From Candidatus Brocadiaceae bacterium (GTDB taxonomy: Bacteria; Planctomycetota; Brocadiia; SM23-32): a stretch of 13,162 nt of DNA. The notes below the pieces were generated by a model, which was given only the letters and a program-made list of their open reading frames with translations, was not told where the DNA came from and did not search any database. The stretch covers positions 1 to 13,162 of the forward strand of contig PWZK01000159.1 in NCBI GenBank assembly GCA_003567495.1, read 5' to 3'. The position numbers and the translations under genes were made by a program. Of this stretch, positions 6,700 through 13,162 are shown one piece after another (the stretch's first letter is position 1; every line of letters begins with the position of its first letter).

Positions 6700-6746
6700 A
6701 CCTGCCGTTTGTTTTGCTCCGGGCTGAACATGCGGCAGGTTTTTTT
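6700..6746 (+). terminator. Rho-independent terminator of the corrinoid gene
   Basis: ACCTGCCG (6700-6707) pairs perfectly with CGGCAGGT (6733-6740) around a 25-base loop and runs into seven T (6740-6746). It lies 26 bases past the corrinoid stop and marks the end of the plus-strand block. On the minus strand the stem is not followed by a T tract, so it is a weak candidate for ending the yhaN transcript. Confidence 0.85.
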
Positions 6747-6785
6747 AGCACATTTTAGCCTATGTGCCAAATGATACCATTTCGG

Positions 6786-9488
6786 TTATATCTTAACAAC
6801 ATCACTCCCGGTGGTTTTACAAAGACTTTCGGCCACCCAGCCATGACATGTGAAGAAAAATATTTGCCTTCTCCGAGCTGCTTCTAGCAAAATCTTTGCA
6901 CCCTGTATCATGCGCTCATCGTCCCAGTTGATCAGAGTCTCATCCAGCAGCAAAGGCAGGTGCTCCTGATCCCCGTCCAGATGATCTACCACGGCCAATC
7001 TGAATGAGAGGTATATCTGATCCAGCGTCCCCCCGCTCAACGGAAATTCAACCTTAAGCGGCGTCCCTTTTTCATCCAACACTGCGAGACTTTCCCTTCC
7101 TTCCACATCGTTTATGGTTGTCAACTTCTTATATTTTTTTGCAATGCCGGATAAGTATTTACCGGCTCCCTTCAAAACATCGGGTTGATGCTTATCTCTG
7201 AAATCCCTGTCGGCCTTCCTCAGGATATTTGCAAGCAAGGCTAATCTATCCCTTTTCGTGCGAACGGCCTCCTGCTCCTCCAGCAGGGCCTCAATCTCCC
7301 CCTCCGGTTCTCCCACTGAAACCTGGTCTCTCGATTGCTCAAGTTCCGCTTTTAAGTTTCCCCTCTTCTCCCTGAGATCGGCCAGTTTCTCGTTCAGATC
7401 ATTCAGCCTTATTTTAGCCACTTCAATTTCTTCCAGACTGAGCCTTATATTTTCTTCGCTCCGTTCATACTCCTTAATTTCCGCCTTTAATTCTTCAAGG
7501 TCCGGATTGTTCTCCTCCAGTTGCTCTTCCGCATCGGCTATCCGGCGCACCGTATTTTGAAGTTTTTTTGCCTCATTCAAGGCGTCATCAAATGCCGGAG
7601 CACCCGGTGCCGCATCGCTCAGCTTTGCTTTTAAATCTTCATTTTCTTCCGCCGCTTTTGCATACTTCTCTTTCGCTTTCGGGTAATCATCCCGCTCAAT
7701 TTCGCTTGTTCTTTGCCTTGCCCGCTCAAAATCATCTTTCGCCTTTTCAGCATCACCCAGATGTTGCTGTATCCTGCCTATTCCCTCACTCGAAGGTTCT
7801 TCTGCGAATTCTGAGGTCAACGCCTGAAAATCCGCGTGGGTTTTCTTCCACTCTTCATGACGGCTTTCTGCTTCTTCTCTTAATACGTCGACCTCACCCA
7901 GAATTCTCCGCATGCTTTCGACCACCTGGTACAGATCCATGTCCGGATTTTCAAGAAGCGATCCGGCCACCGGCATGGCCCCGAAATTATCTCTGATTGC
8001 CCCCGCTGTTCCCTTCATACGCGATTTGACACCATCCAGGGATTCTTGCAATTTCACTTTCCTTTCTTTTTCCTTTTCCTTTGCCGACTCTCTTTGCCGG
8101 CGCAAATGACTGTTCAACACCAATCCCGAAACGGCAAGCAAACACAGAGCAATGCCTGCACCGGATAGAACCGGGTATGAAAACAGAAGACCCGGCAAAA
8201 GCAATGCAAGCCCCGTTAAACCCCCCGCAAGAATCACACGTCCGGAAATCGGACTCATCATAAAAACATCAGAGGTGTTTTTCAGCTCCGATTCTATATC
8301 GCCGGCCTCGCGACGGTACCTTTCGTATTCATAAATCCGAGTTTTAAGATCCGGCAAAACAATCGATCGCAGCGAATCGGAAAAAGCTTCATCCCAATCG
8401 GACGACAGAATTTCTCCGGACAATCTCTGAAGTTCACTCTCGGACTTCTCGGCCTTCAGCTTCAGCCCTTCAATATCTTTTTGCTCCTTCTCATGCGCGG
8501 AAATTTTCAGTGCCAGATTTGTTATTTTACTTTTATAAGACAACACGCGCCGGTGTTCATCCGAAAATCGGAGGATGTCCTCATTGAGCTTCTGCTTTTC
8601 GCCGTCCAGTTTCCTGATACTCTCTTCCGCATCGGCTAGGTCGCCCTGAATGCGTTTTTTTTCCGATTCCAGCCCGTCGGGAAGCTTCTTTACAGCTTCC
8701 ATATCAGCCACCCCCCTTCGCCACTCTGCTATCTGCTCCAGCTTCCGGCGAAGCGGTATGAGCTTTTCACCCGTTCTTATCTTTGCATTGATTTTCCCGA
8801 GTTTTTCCTTGCCATCCTCAATTTGTTTTTCCAGAGCCCACAACTGTCTTGCTTTCTCTCTTATTTCTCCGTCTATTTTTGCCGCATCTTTTCGTGCCTT
8901 TCCGGCCTCCCGCAGCGCTTCACGCAGTCGTTTATCGGCCGGTTGCCCACGCTTATCCGGCCGCCACAGGCTACTGCCTTCCGATTCCAATTCCTCTACT
9001 ACTTCCCTTGCAGGCCGAAGCACATCGCTACCCAGGTCGCCCAGAAGCAGATCGTCTATCTCCCGGCGCGTCCTCTGCTCCAGTTCGCGTTTATTCTTCT
9101 GAGTCAGCGCATAAAGCGAATCATAAAGCTCCATGGGGACGTGACGGACTACAGGCAAATCATGGTTCGACAGCTCCCGTATCTGATCGTTATGTCTGAA
9201 AGTGCCGGAGACGGACATTTTGGTCAGTTTCCTGTGAATTCCGGCCTCCGTTCCATCGTCCATGACGAGAGAAGCCCGGAATTCCGGGTACCGATCGACA
9301 TGCCATGGACGATAGGGATAATCAGCGACGGGGTAAAATCCGTAGAGCATGGCCTTGAGAAGGCTGAACAGGGTCGATTTGCCGGCTTCGTTCTCACCAT
9401 GAATCAAAACTAAGCCCGTGGGCAACTCCGGGAACGAGCGGTCTGTGAAGTGACCGAAAGCATCGATATCTAATTTTTTTATCCTCAC
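6786..9488 (-). CDS. yhaN: YhaN-like AAA/Rad50-SbcC family ATPase with membrane segments
   Basis: A 900-aa SMC/Rad50-type ATPase, probable partner of the metallophosphoesterase YhaO encoded just upstream. The N-terminal ABC half starts MRIKKLDIDAFGHF and carries Walker A GENEAGKST (31-39). Residues about 185-400 and 460-760 are charged coiled coil. Between them are two hydrophobic helices, about 417-436 and 440-459, separated by a short turn. The C-terminal half has the signature LSGGTLDQIYLSFRLA (817-832), Walker B LPLLLDE (844-850) and the FFFTCH switch His882. The membrane hairpin inside the coiled coil separates YhaN proteins from plain SbcC, and no zinc-hook CxxC is seen. The start is GTG at 9488, preceded by a GGGGG-type ribosome binding site and 20 nt after the yhaO stop. 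The expected role is DNA-end processing or repair tied to the membrane; this is inferred from the family and not shown here. Confidence 0.88.
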   Translation of the reverse strand: MRIKKLDIDAFGHFTDRSFPELPTGLVLIHGENEAGKSTLFSLLKAMLYGFYPVADYPYRPWHVDRYPEFRASLVMDDGTEAGIHRKLTKMSVSGTFRHNDQIRELSNHDLPVVRHVPMELYDSLYALTQKNKRELEQRTRREIDDLLLGDLGSDVLRPAREVVEELESEGSSLWRPDKRGQPADKRLREALREAGKARKDAAKIDGEIREKARQLWALEKQIEDGKEKLGKINAKIRTGEKLIPLRRKLEQIAEWRRGVADMEAVKKLPDGLESEKKRIQGDLADAEESIRKLDGEKQKLNEDILRFSDEHRRVLSYKSKITNLALKISAHEKEQKDIEGLKLKAEKSESELQRLSGEILSSDWDEAFSDSLRSIVLPDLKTRIYEYERYRREAGDIESELKNTSDVFMMSPISGRVILAGGLTGLALLLPGLLFSYPVLSGAGIALCLLAVSGLVLNSHLRRQRESAKEKEKERKVKLQESLDGVKSRMKGTAGAIRDNFGAMPVAGSLLENPDMDLYQVVESMRRILGEVDVLREEAESRHEEWKKTHADFQALTSEFAEEPSSEGIGRIQQHLGDAEKAKDDFERARQRTSEIERDDYPKAKEKYAKAAEENEDLKAKLSDAAPGAPAFDDALNEAKKLQNTVRRIADAEEQLEENNPDLEELKAEIKEYERSEENIRLSLEEIEVAKIRLNDLNEKLADLREKRGNLKAELEQSRDQVSVGEPEGEIEALLEEQEAVRTKRDRLALLANILRKADRDFRDKHQPDVLKGAGKYLSGIAKKYKKLTTINDVEGRESLAVLDEKGTPLKVEFPLSGGTLDQIYLSFRLAVVDHLDGDQEHLPLLLDETLINWDDERMIQGAKILLEAARRRQIFFFTCHGWVAESLCKTTGSDVVKI

Positions 9489-9508
9489 CGACCAACCCCC
9501 GAGCTTAT

Positions 9509-10756
9509 TTAATGCGTTCCTGGTTTATCCCGAACAAGAAGAGAAGCCGCCTGCCGGTCAAGGCCTTCGAGCAAGCTGCGGAGATATGCTTTTTTGTCCG
9601 GGACATCGCTCCGTGCGATGTGCATCGGGCAGATATCTTCGAGAAGTTCATCATCCTGCGGCAGCCTGTCCATAATTTCAAAGATTTCGGCCAGCACCGT
9701 CCGACTCTCCCTGAATTTTTCAACATCAACCGGCGGCAAAAGCGCCCCTGGCTTTATCTCCAGCCAGGCCAGGTCCAGTTCCGTCCGAACTCTTTCACAA
9801 AGATCCTCCAAATTATCGTGGCGGTTTAACTCCCCGGCCAGCGGTGATTCTCCCGACAAATCTACCCGGATCAGATGTTCCAACCCGTCGTCAAGCGCCA
9901 CCTGCGCTTTAATATCCCCGACAAGCCGGTTGACCAGAGGTTCTAACTGCGAGATCGACCGGGAGACTGAAACATCCGCTTTGTCCCATATCACAGGCGC
10001 AACCGGGATAAATTCCGGTTCCGGTGCTGAAACCCGGTCTATTTCTACATACAAAACGCCTTTTGGGCCCGTCTCTCCGGGATTACGCCCCTGTATATTT
10101 CCGGCATACCAGCCTGGAACATCATCGCCGACTCTCTGCCTTATGTGGATATGCCCGAGCGCCCAGTAATTGTACTGTTTCCCGACGAGATCGCTGACCG
10201 TGCAGGGAGCATAGCGTTCATGCGCCTCCGCACCCGCCGCCGACAGCACCTGGGCATGCAACAGGCCGATGTGAGGGAGCTCGTCTGATGAAGGCTCGTA
10301 TAGCGCCGCCAGGTTAGAGCCCTCTTTGGCGCTGTTGTGGCCCGCTCCGGTAACATATCCAATCTTTTGTCCACCGGAGTCGTGTAAGGGAACGGTTTCG
10401 GGATTAGCGCTGCGAAAAAGATGCACGTTCTCCGGCCAGGCAAGATCATGAGCCCGATAGTTGGCCCGGCCCGGGTCATGATTCCCCGTTGCATACAGAA
10501 CTCTTATGCCGGCTTCCTTCATGCGTTCCATCTCAACAAGGATAAATTGTTCGGTGGCGAAAGAAAGACGGTCGTTATCGAACAAATCCCCGGCAATAAG
10601 GACGGCGTGAACATCGCGATCTATGGCTTCATCAACGGCGTTTTTGAATGCTTCCCTGCAAGCCTCGCGGAGCCGTCGCCTCAGGGACTCTTCCCGGCCG
10701 TAAAAGGGTGTATCCAGGTGTGCATCCGCTATATGAATCAGTCGCAATGAAGCCAA
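9509..10756 (-). CDS. yhaO: YhaO-like DNA repair metallophosphoesterase (SbcD/Mre11 family)
   Basis: A calcineurin-like phosphoesterase, probably the nuclease partner of the ATPase encoded downstream (SbcD/SbcC-like pair). With the TTG start at 10756 it has 415 aa. The metal-site motifs are complete: DAH (Asp11, His13), GDLFD (56-60), GNHD (91-94), LLHAQV (His167) and GHIH (201-204). The region from about residue 240 onward is the less conserved capping part. I prefer TTG 10756 because AGGGGGAGG sits six bases ahead of it (10763-10771) and the protein then starts just before RLIHIADAHLD. ATG 10777 and TTG 10786 are alternatives without a ribosome binding site. It is 34 nt after the HEAT-like gene and 20 nt before yhaN, so all three are probably co-transcribed. 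A purely regulatory phosphodiesterase is less likely given the yhaN partner. Confidence 0.88.
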   Translation of the reverse strand: MASLRLIHIADAHLDTPFYGREESLRRRLREACREAFKNAVDEAIDRDVHAVLIAGDLFDNDRLSFATEQFILVEMERMKEAGIRVLYATGNHDPGRANYRAHDLAWPENVHLFRSANPETVPLHDSGGQKIGYVTGAGHNSAKEGSNLAALYEPSSDELPHIGLLHAQVLSAAGAEAHERYAPCTVSDLVGKQYNYWALGHIHIRQRVGDDVPGWYAGNIQGRNPGETGPKGVLYVEIDRVSAPEPEFIPVAPVIWDKADVSVSRSISQLEPLVNRLVGDIKAQVALDDGLEHLIRVDLSGESPLAGELNRHDNLEDLCERVRTELDLAWLEIKPGALLPPVDVEKFRESRTVLAEIFEIMDRLPQDDELLEDICPMHIARSDVPDKKAYLRSLLEGLDRQAASLLVRDKPGTH

Positions 10757-10762
10757 AACCGA

Positions 10763-10771
10763 CCTCCCCCT
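10763..10771 (-). promoter_or_regulatory. Shine-Dalgarno that sets the yhaO start
   Basis: On the minus strand AGGGGGAGG is followed by six bases and then TTG at 10756. No comparable site precedes ATG 10777 or TTG 10786, so the downstream TTG is the better start. Confidence 0.65.
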
Positions 10772-10790
10772 TCTCATCCGGAACAAGTAT

Positions 10791-11723
10791 TCACTGATGT
10801 TTTTTTTCGGCTTTTACCAGACCGTAAGCACGCTGCAAACGCGTCCGGATTTCCGACCTTTGACTCGGGTCCAAACCACTGCAGTTGCAAAGATTTTCGA
10901 GAGGCTCTTTGACCTGGAATACGCCCCCCCGAAGCCCCTCAAAGAGTGTTTCAATCACAGTGTCCCTCATAAGTTTTACGCGCTCGCTTCCCTGTTCAAG
11001 CCCGCCATTCGAGGCAATATTCCCCAGACTGATCAGGATGGCCGCGCGGCGGTCCATATCCTCTTCGCCGGCCCGGGCCCATTGCTCAAGCAGCAGGCGG
11101 GCGGCCTCCATGGAAAGCTCGTGCATTTTCTCGCTATCAACCGGTATGGCGCATATGAGGCCAAGGTTTTTTATAACATTGGTCTTGTTCATACTGCCCA
11201 GCAGAGCCCTGCCAAGCCGCGCCCTCATATCGCTCTTTATATGCCTGCACGAAGCAACCGAGCCTATCGCGTTTGCAAGCGCTTCGACCGCTGAAGGGCT
11301 CCATACCAGCCGCACATTGGAAACACCCTCCCATAGCACCAGCAGACGTTTTACAAGTGCTAAACGCAGTTCGGGTGGCGTATGACGGCCTACGCCTATT
11401 CGCTCCATACCTTTTATCACCGAAGGTATAATGGTGGTCTCGAAATGTATCCCCTTCCCGAACTCAAAGACGGGCCCGTCCTCGCCCTGCTTCTCCACGC
11501 CGATAGCTGCATCGGTTTGTAACACCACAATACGTGAAAACATGTCGAATATCCGGCGCTGATGCTTGTTCCTTATGTTCGGGGAACCGGCCAGTATGCC
11601 CAGCGCTTCAATGATGTCAAAACTATATTTTGTTTTCCACGTCCTTGCTAAGGTGGCCGAGTCCAAGGCGTATAAATTGCCCGAGTTTTTTACTGCTGCC
11701 GGATACAATAGACGCCTTCTCAC
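10791..11723 (-). CDS. Helical-repeat (HEAT-like) protein, 3' part of a frameshifted gene
   Basis: I do not recognise a named family. The frame encodes 310 aa from GTG 11723. From about residue 33 (KYSFDIIEALGILAG) it is almost wholly amphipathic alpha-helix pairs of about 35-40 residues, as in HEAT/Armadillo solenoids: ELRLALVKRLLVLWEG, SAVEALANAIGSVASC, ARLGRALLGSMNKTNVIKNLGLI, DMDRRAAILISLGNIASNGG. There is no signal peptide, no membrane segment and no catalytic motif. The first 32 residues are basic, unlike the rest, and overlap the frame of the upstream piece (11623-12081), so they are probably not real. Removing one base from the run of four T at 11628-11631 (plus strand) joins both pieces into one protein of about 429 aa. 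It ends 34 nt before the preferred yhaO start. A scaffold role near YhaON is speculation. Confidence 0.6.
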   Translation of the reverse strand: MRRRLLYPAAVKNSGNLYALDSATLARTWKTKYSFDIIEALGILAGSPNIRNKHQRRIFDMFSRIVVLQTDAAIGVEKQGEDGPVFEFGKGIHFETTIIPSVIKGMERIGVGRHTPPELRLALVKRLLVLWEGVSNVRLVWSPSAVEALANAIGSVASCRHIKSDMRARLGRALLGSMNKTNVIKNLGLICAIPVDSEKMHELSMEAARLLLEQWARAGEEDMDRRAAILISLGNIASNGGLEQGSERVKLMRDTVIETLFEGLRGGVFQVKEPLENLCNCSGLDPSQRSEIRTRLQRAYGLVKAEKKHQ

Positions 11724-12081
11724 CGATTACGGTTGTCAGCTCGGCGCTGAGCTGGGCGCTGTTTGTGCGAGAAAAAAGCTCAAGCAGGACCGTCAATACG
11801 ACTCCCGCCTGAGCATCGCCGGTTTCATGCAGAACCGTGGCCAGGCGCCTCAAAGCGGACAATGAAACCTGTTCGTTTTTATCGAAAATCCACCTGAGCG
11901 GCTCTGCAAGCTCCGGGTCAAGCCCCATTCTTTCCAGCGCCATGACGGCATCGGGAATGTCAATGTTTTCTTTCAAAAGCGCGATTACATGAGAGACAAG
12001 CCGGGTGCCGAGCCCGTAGCGTTCTTTCAGCTCATGCGGTTTTTCAATTCGCATGCCGCAAATATCGTTAGTTTGTGACAT
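11623..12081 (-). CDS. Helical-repeat (HEAT-like) protein, 5' part of a frameshifted gene
   Basis: This 152-aa frame starts at ATG 12081, 19 nt after the purM stop, without a clear Shine-Dalgarno. It may depend on translation of purM. It is predicted to be nearly all helical: GTRLVSHVIALLKENI, IPDAVMALERMGL, SLSALRRLATVLHETGD, AGVVLTVLLELFSR, AELTTVIGEKA. This pattern matches the helices of the downstream frame. It stops at TAG 11623-11625 directly after two AAAA runs (minus strand). A one-base deletion in either run lets it read on as DVENKYSFDIIEALG into the 10791-11723 frame. The overlap of about 100 nt with that frame is far larger than normal gene overlaps, so I read both as one interrupted gene. 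A real short protein, programmed frameshifting or an assembly error remain possible. Confidence 0.6.
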   Translation of the reverse strand: MSQTNDICGMRIEKPHELKERYGLGTRLVSHVIALLKENIDIPDAVMALERMGLDPELAEPLRWIFDKNEQVSLSALRRLATVLHETGDAQAGVVLTVLLELFSRTNSAQLSAELTTVIGEKASIVSGSSKKLGQFIRLGLGHLSKDVENKI

Positions 12082-12100
12082 ATTGATGAAATAAGCGGTT

Positions 12101-13162
12101 TTAAACCAGACTCACAAGCCCGCTCCCCTTCACCACCTCACCGATCACAACCGGTGTCGCTTTAGACTTTTCGAGTTGTTTCATAATTGAACGGTGGTAG
12201 TGTGTCGAGACTATCATGACAAAACCTATTCCCATGTTGAAGGTCCTGTACATCTCTGCGTCAGCCACTTCCCCCAGGTCCTTTATAACGTCGAAGATTG
12301 GCGGAGTTTTCCAACGTTCAGTGTGCAGAACAGCGTCGCAGCCCGCCGGAAGAATGCGGGCCAGATTCCCGGGCAAACCACCGCCGGTAATATGTGCAAG
12401 CCCATGAACCGGTTTCTTAACTTTGTAATAGGTAAGCACTTCACGCAACTGCCTGGAATAAATCACTGTCGGGCGCAGAAGTTCCTCAACAACCGTGCCC
12501 GTAAGGCCCCGATCCGACAGCCTGTCGTCGGGTTTCATTGCGGCGGCATCGAAAAACACCTTCCTGGCAAGCGAATAACCGTTGGAGTGCAGCCCGCTCG
12601 AAGGGAGCCCGATAACGATATCGCCGGGCCTGATATTTTTGCCGGTAATTATTCGTTTCCGTTCGATTACCCCAACTGCGAATCCGGCCATGTCGTATTC
12701 ATTCGGGGCGTAGAAGCCGGGCATTTCTGCTGTTTCGCCACCCAGAAGCGCACAATCACACCGTCTACAACCGTCTGATATGCCGCGCACGACGTCGAAA
12801 AGCGTTTTTTCATCCACTTTTCCGGTTGCGATGTAGTCCAGGAAAAAAAGTGGCTCGGCCCCGAGCGCCACAATATCGTTAACACACATGGCTACGAGGT
12901 CGATTCCAACGGTGTGGTGTGTGTCGCTCATAAACGCGAGCTTCAGTTTAGTGCCCACGCCGTCGGTTGAACTCGCCAGGACCGGATGCTTGTAGTTTCG
13001 CCGCCAGAGTTTTCCCTCGAAATCAACGGAAAAAAGTCCGGCAAATCCGCCCGGAAGATCCAGAATACGGCCGTCAAATGTCCGTTTCATCAACCCCTGT
13101 ATGGAAGCTGCAAAACGATCGCCTTTCTCAATATCAACCCCGGCATCGCTATATGTAACCGA
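12101..13162 (-). CDS. purM: Phosphoribosylformylglycinamidine cyclo-ligase (AIR synthetase), 5' end just outside window
   Basis: This cytosolic enzyme closes the imidazole ring of aminoimidazole ribotide using ATP, the fifth step of purine synthesis. The frame is open to the right edge: the first visible residues read SVTYSDAGVDIEKGDRF, the standard PurM N-terminus, so only one or a few codons are missing. The internal TTG/ATG near 13093 is not the start. Motifs are STDGVGTKLKLAF, DLVAMCVNDIVALGAEP followed by LFFLDYIATGKVD, GGETAEMPGFY, GDIVIGLPSSGLHSNGYSLA, HITGGGLPGNLARILP and MYRTFNMGIGF, all in the usual order. About 354 residues are visible, close to the usual 340-350. It is the first gene seen of the minus-strand block, followed after 19 nt by the HEAT-like gene. 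Its promoter is outside the window. purN, its common partner, is not downstream. Confidence 0.96.
   Translation of the reverse strand, partial: SVTYSDAGVDIEKGDRFAASIQGLMKRTFDGRILDLPGGFAGLFSVDFEGKLWRRNYKHPVLASSTDGVGTKLKLAFMSDTHHTVGIDLVAMCVNDIVALGAEPLFFLDYIATGKVDEKTLFDVVRGISDGCRRCDCALLGGETAEMPGFYAPNEYDMAGFAVGVIERKRIITGKNIRPGDIVIGLPSSGLHSNGYSLARKVFFDAAAMKPDDRLSDRGLTGTVVEELLRPTVIYSRQLREVLTYYKVKKPVHGLAHITGGGLPGNLARILPAGCDAVLHTERWKTPPIFDVIKDLGEVADAEMYRTFNMGIGFVMIVSTHYHRSIMKQLEKSKATPVVIGEVVKGSGLVSLV

Noticed and set aside
6748-6767. Small GCACAT/ATGTGC hairpin between the two convergent blocks, as a yhaN terminator
   Set aside because: Only six base pairs, and on the minus strand it is followed by A, not T. 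It does not qualify as an intrinsic terminator.
8823-9413. A 196-codon plus-strand frame opposite yhaN
   Set aside because: Antisense of the conserved YhaN N-terminal ATPase; no independent evidence of coding.

Overview
The window looks like an ordinary chromosomal segment of a Gram-negative bacterium. One gene product has a signal peptide and an aromatic-ended beta-barrel sequence, ribosome binding sites are Shine-Dalgarno type, and GTG/TTG starts are frequent. A corrinoid protein, a metY-metX-metW cluster, MITE-like palindromes and A/C-rich intergenic strings suggest an uncultivated, probably anaerobic lineage. I cannot assign a phylum from this sequence.

Plus strand, 1-6746. The window opens in the 3' end of mazG (nucleotide pyrophosphohydrolase), which overlaps proB (glutamate 5-kinase) by 4 nt. 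After a 252-bp gap holding a good sigma70-type promoter, an operator-like palindrome and a tandem direct repeat comes a solitary gene for a predicted outer-membrane beta-barrel protein. Next is a methionine cluster. MetX acylates homoserine, MetY replaces the acyl group with sulfide to give homocysteine, and MetW is the usual partner of MetX. Positions 5562-6044 are non-coding and hold an A/C-rich repeat, a 78-bp imperfect palindrome, a perfect poly-T/poly-A hairpin and a promoter. That promoter drives a single-gene unit for a methyltransferase-type corrinoid protein, closed by an intrinsic terminator.

Minus strand, 6786-13162, convergent with the above. In transcription order it carries purM (purine synthesis, 5' end just outside the window), a helical-repeat (HEAT-like) protein gene split by an apparent single-base frameshift, yhaO (SbcD-like metallophosphoesterase) and yhaN (Rad50/SbcC-like ATPase with two membrane segments inside its coiled coil). 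Gaps are about 19-34 nt, so this looks like one operon.

I see no tRNA, rRNA, CRISPR array, transposase or phage gene. I do not see a clearly new multi-gene system. The items most worth a second look are the frameshifted HEAT gene beside yhaON, the regulated beta-barrel gene of unknown family, and the corrinoid protein with no methyltransferase beside it.
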